From CAMLIZ01 sp040758375 (GTDB lineage Bacteria; Pseudomonadota; Gammaproteobacteria; Burkholderiales; Burkholderiaceae_C), in assembly GCA_040758375.1 (NCBI GenBank), contig JBFLWE010000014.1:10878-74877 (forward strand): 64,000 nucleotides of DNA. Reading direction: 5' to 3'. Shown in pieces: positions 40,414 to 52,713 of the stretch (position 1 is its first letter; every line of letters begins with the position of its first letter). The notes under the pieces are model-generated. The model was not told where the DNA came from and searched no databases. It was given only the letters and a program-made list of their open reading frames with translations. A program made the translations under genes and the position numbers.

Positions 40414-41667
40414 ATGCTTACCTGGCTTGCCATCGCCGTCGCCACGCTGCTCGCCGTCGCGCTGTGGTCGGCCAAGAAACACCGCGACCCCAAGCTCGCG
40501 CCACTGCGTTGCGACCGCCCGTTGCCCGAACTGCTGCCCTCGCTGTGCGGGCTGACCCACAGCACGCTGGTGGAGGGCAACGCGGTCGAGCTGCTGGAAA
40601 ACGAACACTACTTCGACGCCCTGGTGGGCACCATCGCGGCGGCCCGGCACACCGTGCACTTCGAGACCTTCCTGTGGAAGGCGGGCGTGCTGGGGCGGCG
40701 CGTGTCCGCGGCGCTGGCCGAGCGGGCCCGGGCCGGCGTGACGGTGCGCGTGATCCTCGACGCCCGCGGCGCCCGTGGCATCGGCGCCGACGAAGAGCGC
40801 CGCATGCGCGAGGCGGGCTGCCGCATCGTGCGCTACCACACCGTGCGGCCGCGCAACCTGGGCGTGCTGAACCGGCGCGATCACCGCAAGGTGCTGGTGG
40901 CCGACGGCCGGGTGGCGATGCTCGGCGGCCACTGCATCGTCGACTCGTGGTGGAGCGACACCGACGACGGCCCGCGCTTCCGCGACATCGGCGTGCGGCT
41001 GCAGGGGCCGATCGTGCACAGCGTGCAGTCGGCCTTCAGTGAGAACTGGATGGCCGAGACCGGCGAGCTGTTCCTCGGCGACGGCGTGTTCCCGCGGCTG
41101 GCGCGCGCCGGCGACGTGGCCGCGCATGTCGCGCGCGCGAAGCCCGAACGTGCCTCACCGGCGGTGAAGACGCTGCACCACCTGGTGCTGTGCCTCGCAC
41201 AGCGCCGCCTGTGGATACAGAACCCCTACTTCCTGCCGCAGCCGGCGGCGATAAGCGCGATGACCGAATGCGTGCAGCGCGGGGTGGACGTGCGTGTGAT
41301 GGTGCCCTCGGCGCAGGCTTCCGACATGCCGCTGGTGCAGCATGCGGCGCACCACAACTTCGAGCGCTTGCTGAAGGCGGGCGTGCGAGTGTACGAATAC
41401 CAGCCGACGCTGATCCACCAGAAGGTGCTGAGCATCGACGGCGTGTGGTGCGCGATCGGATCGAGCAACTTCGACGACCGCTCGTTCGAGATCAACGACG
41501 AGATCACGCTCGGCCTGCACTCGCCCGCGCTGGCGCAACGCCTGGAAGCGATCTTCGAGCGCGACCTCGCGCACTGCGAAGAGCTGCGCCTGGAAACCTG
41601 GCGGCGGCGCAGCCTGTGGCACAGGCTGAAGGACCGCAGCTTCTATCTGTTCCGCGAGCAGCTGTAG
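40414..41667 (+). CDS. phospholipase D-family protein, cardiolipin synthase-like
   Basis: A 417-residue enzyme with an N-terminal membrane helix (about 2-19) and two HKD motifs: HRKVLVADGRVAMLGG and HQKVLSIDGVWCAIGSSNFDDRS. That double-HKD architecture and the segment IQNPYFLPQPAAISAM match bacterial cardiolipin synthases (ClsA/ClsB-like), which condense phosphatidylglycerol. A more general phosphatidyltransferase activity cannot be excluded. ATG 40414 is preferred; an in-frame TTG lies three codons upstream. It ends with a basic tail (HRLKDRSFYLFREQL). Next gene: glf, after 116 bases. Confidence 0.88.
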   Translation: MLTWLAIAVATLLAVALWSAKKHRDPKLAPLRCDRPLPELLPSLCGLTHSTLVEGNAVELLENEHYFDALVGTIAAARHTVHFETFLWKAGVLGRRVSAALAERARAGVTVRVILDARGARGIGADEERRMREAGCRIVRYHTVRPRNLGVLNRRDHRKVLVADGRVAMLGGHCIVDSWWSDTDDGPRFRDIGVRLQGPIVHSVQSAFSENWMAETGELFLGDGVFPRLARAGDVAAHVARAKPERASPAVKTLHHLVLCLAQRRLWIQNPYFLPQPAAISAMTECVQRGVDVRVMVPSAQASDMPLVQHAAHHNFERLLKAGVRVYEYQPTLIHQKVLSIDGVWCAIGSSNFDDRSFEINDEITLGLHSPALAQRLEAIFERDLAHCEELRLETWRRRSLWHRLKDRSFYLFREQL

Positions 41668-41723
41668 GCCGCGCCCCGAAGGTACGGCGTTTGCCCGGAA
41701 GCAGGGCACCGCTGCTTGCTTCA

Positions 41724-41745
41724 GGCCGCTCCCGAGGGAACGGCC
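41724..41745 (+). other. hairpin between the phospholipase D gene and glf
   Basis: GGCCGCTCCC-ga-GGGAACGGCC is a near-perfect 10-bp hairpin (one C/A mismatch). No T-run follows; it may be a weak terminator or a leader structure ahead of the glf ribosome-binding site at about 41772. Confidence 0.35.
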
Positions 41746-41783
41746 CGGGCCGTGCTGCACCCCGATCCGAAGAAGGAGACATC

Positions 41784-45214
<3,431 letters not shown>

Positions 45215-45221
45215 AGCGGGT

Positions 45222-45749
45222 TCACTTGCCGGCGTCCACGGCCTTGGCCATGTCCTTGGCCATTTCGAGGTGATGCTGCAGCTTGGGCAAGGTCTTGTCG
45301 GCCCAGGCCTTCACCTCGGCGTCCTTCGAACGCCGGGACTCCTTCTGGAACAGGCTCACGGTGTCCTCGTGCGCCTTGACGCCGAAGTCGCGCGCATAAC
45401 GCTTGTCGAAGTCGGCGCCTTCGGCGCCCTGCAGCAGCTTGAGCTTGGCCTTCTGCGCCATCGACGGTTCGGCGGGCAGCTCCACGCCCTTGGCCCCGGC
45501 CAGCGCCTTCAGTTCGTCGTTGGCCTTGGTGTGGTCGTCCACCATCTGCTGCGCGAAGCTCTTGACCTGCGTGTGGGTGGCCTTGGTGGCCGCGAGCTGG
45601 CTCGCCTGCACCTCGGCCAGGCCGCTCTCGGCGGCCTTCTTCATGAAGGCCGCGTCGGCATGCGCGGCGTTGTCCTTCGCCCAGGCGGCGCCGCCGGCGA
45701 ACAGCAGCGCGGCCAGCGCGGGAAACCATCGGCGAGTCAGCATGGTCAT
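45222..45749 (-). CDS. DUF4142 periplasmic protein
   Basis: A 175-residue exported protein with a clear signal peptide (MTMLTRRWFPALAALLFAGGAAWA, cleavage near 24). A helical DUF4142 domain follows, of ferritin-like character (AAFMKKAAESGLAEVQASQLAATKATHTQVKSFAQQMVDDH, here quoted only in part: FAQQMVDDHTKANDEL). The family is common in proteobacteria and is sometimes stress-induced; its biochemical function is not known. ATG 45749 is preferred because AGGAG lies six bases upstream. It converges with the fusion gene, seven bases away. Confidence 0.88.
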   Translation of the reverse strand: MTMLTRRWFPALAALLFAGGAAWAKDNAAHADAAFMKKAAESGLAEVQASQLAATKATHTQVKSFAQQMVDDHTKANDELKALAGAKGVELPAEPSMAQKAKLKLLQGAEGADFDKRYARDFGVKAHEDTVSLFQKESRRSKDAEVKAWADKTLPKLQHHLEMAKDMAKAVDAGK

Positions 45750-45862
45750 GGGGTTCTCCTGTAACGAAGGCAACAACAGCGCGCGCATGCGGCCGGCGGG
45801 CCGGCGCGCACACGCTCCCGGTTCTCGGGGGCAACCGTTGTTCCCGCGCACGTGCGCCGGGC

Positions 45863-46228
45863 TCAGAGCAGTGCCGTGACGCCTGCGATGAGTTGTGCGA
45901 GCTCGCGCTCGTCGAGCCCATGCGCCGGGGGCGGCAGGTTGCGCGCCTCGGCCGCGCGCAGCAGGCGCTCCAGCGTCTCGGGCTGCGGCGTGATCACGCC
46001 GAGGAAGCGCAGGCTGGCGCCTTCGGCGATGAGCAAGGTGGGAAAGTTCTCGACGTCCACCGCGCCCACGGCCTCGGCCTCGTCCTCGATGTCGACGTAG
46101 ACGAAGCGGTGCTGCGGATGGCGCTGGGCCACGGACTCGAAAGTGGCGCGGTAGCTGTTGCACAGCAGGCACCAGCGGGCGCACAGGCAGGCAACGAGCA
46201 GGGCAGGGGGCGGGGTGGCGTCGCTCAC
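45863..46228 (-). CDS. thioredoxin-like protein with a CLLC motif
   Basis: A 121-residue thioredoxin-fold protein: the active-site region CARWCLLCNSYRATF has Cys-Leu-Leu-Cys in place of Cys-Gly-Pro-Cys, followed by FVYVDIEDEAEAVGAVDVENFPTLLIAEG with the cis-proline. No ATG is available; GTG at 46228 gives a start seven residues before the fold. Without a signal peptide it should be cytoplasmic. Reductase-type activity is expected, but the altered dipeptide would shift its redox potential. It is divergent from the OmpR-type regulator, 138 bases away. Confidence 0.82.
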   Translation of the reverse strand: MSDATPPPALLVACLCARWCLLCNSYRATFESVAQRHPQHRFVYVDIEDEAEAVGAVDVENFPTLLIAEGASLRFLGVITPQPETLERLLRAAEARNLPPPAHGLDERELAQLIAGVTALL

Positions 46229-46366
46229 AGGCCCGGATCTTCCCTCATCCGCGCCGGCCCTGCCCGCGCGGCAACATTTGAAATGCCGGATGAAATCTGC
46301 CCGCGCGACCGGGTTGCTATCTTGCGCTGCCGCTCGTGAGAGCGCCGCAACCCGGAGGTGAAGCCC

Positions 46367-47128
46367 GTGCAAGCGCCCGCGGCCGACAGGCTGCACATCC
46401 TGGTGGTCGACGACGATCCCGACATGGTGGCCTTGCTGCAGGACCTGCTGCGCCAGGCCGGATTCGAGGCCGACGGCGCCGGCTCCGGCCGCGAGGCGTT
46501 GCGCGCACTGATGACGCGCCACCATGCGCTGGTGCTGCTGGACCTGCGCCTGAAGGGCGAGGACGGGCTCACGCTCGCACGCCGGCTGCGCAACCTGTCG
46601 CCGGTGCCGATCGTCATGCTCTCGGGCAGCAGCGACGAGACCGACCGGGTGCTGCTGCTGGAGCTGGCGGCTGACGACTTCCTGGTCAAGCCGTTCAGCC
46701 CACGCGAGCTGGTGGCACGCGTGCGCGCCGTGCTGCGGCGCTGCGGCGCTTTGCCGGAGCCCGCCGGAGAGGCCGAGCCCCGCCCCGCGCCCGGCCAACC
46801 CACGCCCGAGCGGCTGGGCTTCGACCACTGGGTGCTGGACCTGGGCGCGCGCGAGCTGCGCCGCCTGGACGGCATGACCTGCGGGCTCACGCAGGCCGAG
46901 TTCCGCCTGCTCGAAGCGTTCGTGCGCCATCCGCAACGGGTGTGGACGCGCGACGAGCTGCTGCTGCACACGCGCAGCATCGACACCGACGTATTCGACC
47001 GTACGATCGACGTGCTGATCCTGCGGCTGCGCCGCAAGATCGAGCCCGACCCGCGGCATCCGCGCTACATCCGCACCGAGCGCGGGCTGGGCTACCTGTT
47101 CGCGGCGCCGGTGCAGCGGCTGCGGTAG
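46367..47128 (+). CDS. OmpR/PhoB-family response regulator
   Basis: A 253-residue regulator. The receiver has the acidic cluster VVDDDPD and phospho-acceptor Asp59 (LVLLDLRLKGEDG), with Lys in DDFLVKPFSPREL. The C-terminal winged helix reads CGLTQAEFRLLEAFVRHPQRVWTRDELL and VLILRLRRKIEPDPRHPRYIRTERGLGYLF. The start is set to GTG 46367, because CCGGAGGTG lies at the right distance; an in-frame GTG at 46358 is part of that ribosome-binding site. No histidine kinase gene is adjacent, so it is an orphan here. Confidence 0.9.
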   Translation: MQAPAADRLHILVVDDDPDMVALLQDLLRQAGFEADGAGSGREALRALMTRHHALVLLDLRLKGEDGLTLARRLRNLSPVPIVMLSGSSDETDRVLLLELAADDFLVKPFSPRELVARVRAVLRRCGALPEPAGEAEPRPAPGQPTPERLGFDHWVLDLGARELRRLDGMTCGLTQAEFRLLEAFVRHPQRVWTRDELLLHTRSIDTDVFDRTIDVLILRLRRKIEPDPRHPRYIRTERGLGYLFAAPVQRLR

Positions 47129-47181
47129 GAACTGCCCACACGGACCAGCAGGCTTGCAGCCCATCGTCGGTCCGCTTTCGG

Positions 47182-47205
47182 AAAAAAGGCCTCCTCGCGG
47201 AGGCC
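47182..47205 (-). terminator. intrinsic terminator of the TonB receptor gene
   Basis: On the minus strand GGCCTCC-gcga-GGAGGCC followed by TTTTTT, 17 bases after the receptor's stop codon. A textbook intrinsic terminator, read leftward. Confidence 0.85.
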
Positions 47206-47221
47206 CTGCGACACCCTCGGT

Positions 47222-49786
47222 TCAGAACACGAAGCCGACTGACAGCTCGTAGGCGCGGCCGAAAAGCGGGCGGCCGAGGAAGGAGCCCCCCGCGATGCCA
47301 GTGCTGCCTGCACCGGCGCGGATGTTGCCTTCGGTGATGCCCAGTTCGTTGGTCAGGTTGGTGCCCGACAGGCGCACCTCCAGCCCATTGCTGAAGCTGG
47401 CGACGACACCGGCGTCGAACGTGTCGTACTTGGGCAGGAACTGCTGGTTCTCGGGGTCTGCGTAGCGGTCGCCGACGTGCGTCCAGGTGCCATACAGGCG
47501 AAGCTGAGCCAGCTCGGTGGACAGCCTGTAGCTCGGGGTGAAGCGGTATTGCGCCTTCGGCTGGCGCTGCACGCGCTTGCCGGAGTTCGGGCCCCCTTCG
47601 AGCTTCGCGTCCTGGAAGTTGCCGGACAGTGCCAGCTCCAGGCCCTGCAGGGGCCGCACCGCGACCTCGAACTCCAGGCCGTTGGTGCGCGAGCCGCCGC
47701 TTTGCACCAGGTTTCCGCTGCCGGTGAAACGCTGGAACTGCGAGTTGCTCAGCTTGTTGGCATAAGCGGTCAGGAAGGCCGTGTACAGGCGCGTGGCGGT
47801 GTTGAGACCAAGCTCCACCTGCTTCACGTCTTCGGCACCCTTCTTTCCGTCGCGAATGTCGTCAAAGTCGGGAAAGCGGTAGCCCTGGTTCAAGCGCACG
47901 AAGGCAGCCAGCTCGCGGCTGAAGTTGAAGTTGCCGCCCAGGGTCCATGAGGTCTTGTCGAGCTTTTCGCTGAACGAGCTGTGGCTGCCGTTGAAGTGCG
48001 CCACGTTGTTGTTGTAGATGGTCAGCGGATCCCCGTCCAGGTCGGTATAGGTCAGGTTCTCCAGCGTGCCGTCCAGCCGGCGCGATTCGTGGCGCACGCC
48101 GGCGTCGAGGCGCAGCCGGTCGGTCACCTTCCACTCGTCCACCAGGTAGAAGGCGGTCGCACGGCCGTTGTAGCTGGCATTCACGTCATAGGTCCACGGC
48201 GGAGTGACGAAGCCGTTGCGCGAGGCCTGCACCCCGTTGTCCAGCTCGATGTCGATCAGCCGTGCATGCGGCTCCACGGTGAACAGCATCGAGCGGTTCA
48301 GGTACCACAGGTCCTTGGACGAATAGTCCGCCAACCACGCGCCGACCGTGAGCGTGTTGTCCTTACCCAGATCGAAGCTCAGCCGGTTCTCGGTGCTGAA
48401 CGCGCGCAAGTCCTTGTCCACCACCCACATGCCCGCCTGGATCACGTTCATGTTCATGTCGGTGATGGCGCCGCCGCCGTTGACGAACCTCGCGCTGCCG
48501 CCGGTTGCCGCGCCGCCGGCCGCAGCGACCACGGCGGCGTCGGCGTTCGCCGCCGTCACCTGGTCCGCGATGTACTCGCCCAGCGTCGTCGGGTTGGGTC
48601 CGGTGAACAGGCCGTAGGTCGGCGCATGAGACGAGGTGTAGCTGCTCTTGCTCGTGAACGTCAGGCCGCCGAACTTCTTGTCGAAGTTCAGGCCCAGATT
48701 GGTCGCCGAGGCGCCGCGGCCTTGCGCGAGGTCGCGCTCCACCGTGCTGCGCTCGATGACCGGCGTGGTGCCGCTCATGCCGACCACGCGGCCGGTCTCG
48801 AGCACGATGTGGCGCATCTCGTTGCCGTAGAAGGATGCGCGCAGCGGGTCGAAGCCGGGGAAGGCCGAATACGAACGGCCGCCAGGATCGGCGGTCAGCG
48901 GAATCGGCGTGAAGAACGCGTTCTTCTCTTCCTGGCGGCGTGCATAGAAGCTGATTTCGCCGTTGTCGAGCTTGCGCGTCAGCATGCCGCTGAACTGCCC
49001 CCCCTGGTCTGCCGGGAACTGCGTGTCGCGCACGCCGGTGGCGGTGCGGTAGAAGCCGCCGAGGCTCACGTACCAGTCGCCCATCTTGTCGAGGTAATAG
49101 CTGTCCAGCCGCCGCAGGTTGCCGGTGCCGGTGGTGATCCGCAGCCCCCCCTCGGGCACGTCGCTGCCCTTTTTCTGGATGAAGTTCACGGTCACGCCCA
49201 CCTGGCCGCTGCCGTAGATAGGGCTCGGGCCACCGCGCAGCACTTCGACACGCTCGATCGTGTCGTCGAGCCGGAAGATCGACGAGTTTTCGAAGAACGA
49301 CAGCTTGGCTTCCGGATACAAGGGCGATCCGTTGAGCTGCATCGTGGTGAACGGTGCATCGCCATCCATCGGGAAGCCTCGCACCCGCACATTGGCTCCG
49401 GCGTTGCCCCCGGTGGTCTCGACATACACGCCCGGCACGATCTTCAACAGGTCGGCGGTGCTCGATGGTGCGGCCTGCTTGATCTGCTCTTCATCCGCGG
49501 TGGTGATCGAGAAGCCCGCCTCCAGCTTGCGCTGGCCCTCGCGCCGCGCCGTGCCGGTGACCACCACGGTCTCCACCTGCGTGACCTGACCTTCCTGTGC
49601 CGCCTTCTTGGCTGCCTCTGCGCCCGCTGTCGCCGGATCGGCTGCGGGCGCCGAAGCGGCCGGCTGCGCCGGCGCCGCGGCCTGGGCCACCTGCTCGTCG
49701 GCCGCAACGGCACGCTGCATCGACAGCAGGGCCATCAAGGCCGCGCTCGCCAGCATCGTCCGGCGCATCGTCGTCTGTGTGTTCAT
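47222..49786 (-). CDS. TonB-dependent outer-membrane receptor
   Basis: An 854-residue outer-membrane transporter energised by TonB. A signal peptide (about 1-28) is followed by an Ala/Pro-rich stretch and a TonB-box-like VETVVVTGTA. The plug domain comes next (STADLLKIVPGVYVETTGGN, VRVRGFPMDGDAP, IERVEVLRGGPSPIYGSGQVG), then a long beta-barrel ending in the C-terminal signature FGRAYELSVGFVF with terminal Phe. The substrate is not evident. Start at ATG 49786 is chosen as first Met of the signal peptide; an ATG six codons upstream is possible. It has its own terminator and a long upstream region. Confidence 0.92.
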   Translation of the reverse strand: MNTQTTMRRTMLASAALMALLSMQRAVAADEQVAQAAAPAQPAASAPAADPATAGAEAAKKAAQEGQVTQVETVVVTGTARREGQRKLEAGFSITTADEEQIKQAAPSSTADLLKIVPGVYVETTGGNAGANVRVRGFPMDGDAPFTTMQLNGSPLYPEAKLSFFENSSIFRLDDTIERVEVLRGGPSPIYGSGQVGVTVNFIQKKGSDVPEGGLRITTGTGNLRRLDSYYLDKMGDWYVSLGGFYRTATGVRDTQFPADQGGQFSGMLTRKLDNGEISFYARRQEEKNAFFTPIPLTADPGGRSYSAFPGFDPLRASFYGNEMRHIVLETGRVVGMSGTTPVIERSTVERDLAQGRGASATNLGLNFDKKFGGLTFTSKSSYTSSHAPTYGLFTGPNPTTLGEYIADQVTAANADAAVVAAAGGAATGGSARFVNGGGAITDMNMNVIQAGMWVVDKDLRAFSTENRLSFDLGKDNTLTVGAWLADYSSKDLWYLNRSMLFTVEPHARLIDIELDNGVQASRNGFVTPPWTYDVNASYNGRATAFYLVDEWKVTDRLRLDAGVRHESRRLDGTLENLTYTDLDGDPLTIYNNNVAHFNGSHSSFSEKLDKTSWTLGGNFNFSRELAAFVRLNQGYRFPDFDDIRDGKKGAEDVKQVELGLNTATRLYTAFLTAYANKLSNSQFQRFTGSGNLVQSGGSRTNGLEFEVAVRPLQGLELALSGNFQDAKLEGGPNSGKRVQRQPKAQYRFTPSYRLSTELAQLRLYGTWTHVGDRYADPENQQFLPKYDTFDAGVVASFSNGLEVRLSGTNLTNELGITEGNIRAGAGSTGIAGGSFLGRPLFGRAYELSVGFVF

Positions 49787-49846
49787 CGTTTGTCGCCCCA
49801 CCATCGTTGTGCTGCCAGCCGCCTGCGGCGGCGACCGGCTTTGTCC

Positions 49847-49893
49847 GGATGGAATGTGGTTCGCACCCTCGACGTTCCGTGGGCATTCCATCC
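49847..49893. promoter_or_regulatory. 10-bp inverted repeat in the TonB receptor/phosphatase divergent region
   Basis: GGATGGAATG (49847-49856) and CATTCCATCC (49884-49893) form a perfect inverted repeat around 27 bases, 61 bases upstream of the receptor start. A second small palindrome CCGAA-a-TTCGG lies at 49984-49994. The 281-base region 49787-50067 otherwise holds no gene. I did not find a Fur-box consensus or a cobalamin riboswitch core. An operator or leader hairpin is likely. Confidence 0.45.
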
Positions 49894-50067
49894 ACCGCGT
49901 GGGCAGCAAGGCGTTCGCCCGCTGCCTGGGCATCGAATGTAGGAACCGGCGGCGAACGGAAGATTTTGTTTGTCACGCCGCAGCCGAAATTCGGTTTCAA
50001 ACAACACGGCACTGCAGTAACAATTGAAATCCGCGCGCCGGTCGCGCGCGACGGCGATGATCCCGCG

Positions 50068-50727
50068 ATGACACAACTGCTGCTGGCCCGGCACGGCGAG
50101 ACCGACTGGAACCGTGAGCTGCGCTTCCAGGGCCAGCTCGACGTGCCGCTGAACGAGGCGGGCCGACTGCAGGCCCAGCGCCTGGCCGAGCGCCTCGGCC
50201 TCGAAGCGGTCGATCACATCGTCAGCAGCGACCTGCTGCGCGCACGCCAGACCGCGCAGGCCTGTGCCGAACGCCTGGGCCTGGCGCTGCACAGCGATGC
50301 CGGTTTGCGGGAGCAGTCATTCGGCATGCTCGAAGGGCTGAGTGCGCAACAGGTGCGCCGGTCGCATCCCGAGGTGTGGGCCGACTGGTCACGCCACGAT
50401 GCCGACTACGCCGTGCCGGGCGGCGAGAGCACGCGGGCCTTTGCCGGGCGGGTGCTGCAGGCGGTGCAGCGGCTGGCCCAGGCCCACGCCGGCCGCACGC
50501 TGCTCGTGGTCACGCACGGCGGCACGCTCGACATGCTGTGGCGCGTCGCCCGGGCGGCGCCGCTGCATGGACCACGCACCTGCGCGATCCCCAACTGCGG
50601 CATCAGCCGCATGCGTTGCATCGGCGAACGCCTGCTGATCCTGCACTGGGCCGACGAGGCACACCTGCAGGGGCTGCCGGCGCAGCCCTCCACCGTGCCG
50701 GCCAGCGTGCAGCTGGCGGCCCGGTAG
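50068..50727 (+). CDS. histidine phosphatase-family protein
   Basis: A 219-residue enzyme of the phosphoglycerate mutase-like histidine phosphatase clan. It starts LLLARHGETDWNRELRFQGQLDVPLNEAG, with the catalytic His in the RHG triad and Glu in the GLREQSFGMLEG region. The second histidine sits in LLVVTHGGTLDML. Cofactor-independent mutases, broad phosphatases (PhoE) and CobC-type phosphatases share this form; the substrate cannot be assigned. ATG 50068 gives the family's standard N-terminus. It is divergent from the TonB receptor gene. CobC membership would fit a cobalamin receptor next door, but that is speculative. Confidence 0.88.
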   Translation: MTQLLLARHGETDWNRELRFQGQLDVPLNEAGRLQAQRLAERLGLEAVDHIVSSDLLRARQTAQACAERLGLALHSDAGLREQSFGMLEGLSAQQVRRSHPEVWADWSRHDADYAVPGGESTRAFAGRVLQAVQRLAQAHAGRTLLVVTHGGTLDMLWRVARAAPLHGPRTCAIPNCGISRMRCIGERLLILHWADEAHLQGLPAQPSTVPASVQLAAR

Positions 50728-50738
50728 CGTCCGGCCCG

Positions 50739-52235
50739 TCACTCCCAGCGCAGTGCCGAAAGGTCGTTGGCGAAGACCGGCATGTCCTGCCACAAGCCCT
50801 TCAAGCGGGCCTTGGCCACGGTGATCCACTGTGGCTGGTAGAGGAACACGTTGGGCGAGTCATCGGCGATGAGCTTCTGCGCCTCGCCCATCAGCCGCGC
50901 GCGCTCGTCGGCGTTGCCGGTGTTGTTGATCCGGGCCCACAGTGCGTTGAAGCGCGGCGATTCGTAGCCCCAGTAGTAGCCGGGCTTGGCGTAGTTGCCG
51001 AAGTCCAGCGGCTCGACGTGGCTGATGATGGTCATGTCGTAGTTCTTGTTGGCATACACGCCCGACAGCCACAACGCCCATTCCACGTTTTCCAGCTTGG
51101 CCTGGATGCCCACCTTGGCCAGTTGCGCCGCGATCACTTCGCCGCCTTGGCGCGCGTAGGGCGTGGGCGGCAACTTGATCGACACCTCCAGCGGCGCGCT
51201 CACGCCGGCCTCCTTGAGCAGGGCCTTCGCTTTCTCGGGGTCGTGGGGGTTCACGCCCGTGGTGTCCACGTAGCCCGGCGCGCCGGGCACGTAGTGGCTG
51301 CCGATCGGCACGCCGAAGCCGTCGGCCGCACCCTCGATCACCGCCTTGCGGTCCACCGCGGCGGCGATGGCGCGGCGCACGCGCACGTCGTCGAAGGGCT
51401 TCTTCTTGTTGTTCAGCGCGAGGATGGTCTTGGCGCGCGAGCCGCCCACGAGCACCTGGAAGCGCTTGTCGGCCTTGAACTGCTCCAGGCTGCGGCCGGC
51501 CGCCACGCGCGGGAAGGCGTCGACGTCGCCCGACAGCAGCGAGGCCACCTGCGCCGCCGGGTCGTTGATGAAGCGGAACACCGCGCGCCGGATCTTGATG
51601 CGCGGCGCATCGCGGTAGCCGTCCCAGCGCGCCAGCACGATCTGCGAGCCCTTGGCCCAGCTTTGCAGCCGGTACGGGCCGGTGCCCACCGGCTGGGTGG
51701 CGTTGGTGGCCGCGCTCTTGGGCTCGACGATCGAGGCCGTGGCCTGCCCCAGCTGGAACAGCAGGTCGGGCGCAGGATTCTTGAGCAGCAGCACCAGCGT
51801 GTGCGGGTCCTGCGCCGAGATGGCCTCGATGTTGGCGAAGGTGGCCTTGTCCTTGTTGGTGCTGCCCTGGGCAACGGCACGCTCGAAGGCGTACTTCACC
51901 GTGGCCGAGTCGAATGGTTCGCCGTTGTGGAAGCGCACGCCCTTCTTCAGCTGGAAGGTCCAGGCCTTCAGGTCGGGCGAGACGGTCCAGCGCTCGGCCA
52001 GCAGCGGGCTGACCCGGCCGTCGGGCCCGATCTTGGTCAGCGTCTCCAGCACGTTGTAGTGCACGATCTCGGCGATGGCCGAGGCAGCCCCGGCCGTGGG
52101 GTCCAAGCCCGGCGGCTCCAGCGTCATCGCCAGCGTGACCGTGTCCCTCGGCGCCTGGGCGGACGCGCCCAGCGCGGCCCCCATCATCACCACGGCCGCA
52201 CCGAGCAGCCGGATCCACGTGCGTCTTCCGTCCAT
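50739..52235 (-). CDS. ABC transporter solute-binding protein, peptide/nickel family (SBP_bac_5)
   Basis: A 498-residue periplasmic binding protein with a signal peptide (cleavage near ASA-QA, about 26). The family-5 fold is clear: TLEPPGLDPTAGAASAIAEIVHYNVLETLTKI, the motif WTFQLKKGVRFHNGEPFDSATVKYAFER (quoted in part here as GVRFHNGEPFDSATVKYAFE) and the later RRAIAAAVDRKAVIEG. Such proteins deliver oligopeptides, nickel or opines to an ABC importer. No permease or ATPase genes are in the window next to it, so it is either an orphan or its partners are elsewhere. Confidence 0.9.
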   Translation of the reverse strand: MDGRRTWIRLLGAAVVMMGAALGASAQAPRDTVTLAMTLEPPGLDPTAGAASAIAEIVHYNVLETLTKIGPDGRVSPLLAERWTVSPDLKAWTFQLKKGVRFHNGEPFDSATVKYAFERAVAQGSTNKDKATFANIEAISAQDPHTLVLLLKNPAPDLLFQLGQATASIVEPKSAATNATQPVGTGPYRLQSWAKGSQIVLARWDGYRDAPRIKIRRAVFRFINDPAAQVASLLSGDVDAFPRVAAGRSLEQFKADKRFQVLVGGSRAKTILALNNKKKPFDDVRVRRAIAAAVDRKAVIEGAADGFGVPIGSHYVPGAPGYVDTTGVNPHDPEKAKALLKEAGVSAPLEVSIKLPPTPYARQGGEVIAAQLAKVGIQAKLENVEWALWLSGVYANKNYDMTIISHVEPLDFGNYAKPGYYWGYESPRFNALWARINNTGNADERARLMGEAQKLIADDSPNVFLYQPQWITVAKARLKGLWQDMPVFANDLSALRWE

Positions 52236-52307
52236 TCGCAGCCTCGCGCGCGGCCTCTACCGCGGGCCGCCGGGGGCGATGGTAGCGAAGCGCCGTCGGC
52301 CGGCGTT

Positions 52308-52505
52308 TCAGCAGCCCCGGCCCGCTTCGTCGAACAGCCGCGCCAAGTGCCGCGCGCGCTCGCGGGCCTGCAGCAGCATGAGCAGCACCTCGCGGCACTG
52401 GCGGCGCAAGGCCGCTTGCTGCGCCGCACAAGCACTCTCCGGCAGCGCCTGCACCGCTTCGTCGAGCGCGCGGCACAGGCGTCGGAAATCGGCGTTTCGC
52501 TCCAT
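52308..52505 (-). CDS. small helical protein of unknown function
   Basis: A 65-residue reading frame (MERNADFRRLCRALDEAV...) preceded by GAGGA seven bases before the ATG. The product is highly charged and helical, with a possible coiled coil in the second half (ARERARHLARLF), and contains five cysteines. It lies 72 bases upstream of the solute-binding protein gene on the same strand. I recognise no family, and in so GC-rich a sequence a frame this short could be spurious; the good ribosome-binding site is the main support. Confidence 0.45.
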   Translation of the reverse strand: MERNADFRRLCRALDEAVQALPESACAAQQAALRRQCREVLLMLLQARERARHLARLFDEAGRGC

Positions 52506-52572
52506 CGCGTGTCCTCAAGACGGTGCCGCCATGGTGGCCCCACGCCGCCCGGGCGTCAGTCAGCGCCCCTCG

Positions 52573-52590
52573 TCGGCCGCTGTAGGCCGA
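52573..52590. other. palindrome upstream of the FeeM-like gene
   Basis: TCGGCC-gctgta-GGCCGA is a perfect 6+6 inverted repeat in the 208-base region before the FeeM-like gene, about 124 bases from its ATG. It could be an operator or leader element; no promoter consensus is clear. Confidence 0.3.
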
Positions 52591-52713
52591 GGGCTACATA
52601 CCGCAGGACCGCTCCGAACACCCTGCGCCAGCCCATGGCGCGCCGCTGCGTCTTTCGGTATGTTCTCGCTGCGGCCCCGAGGCCGCGTCTTTCGACTAAC
52701 ACAAGGGAAGGTC

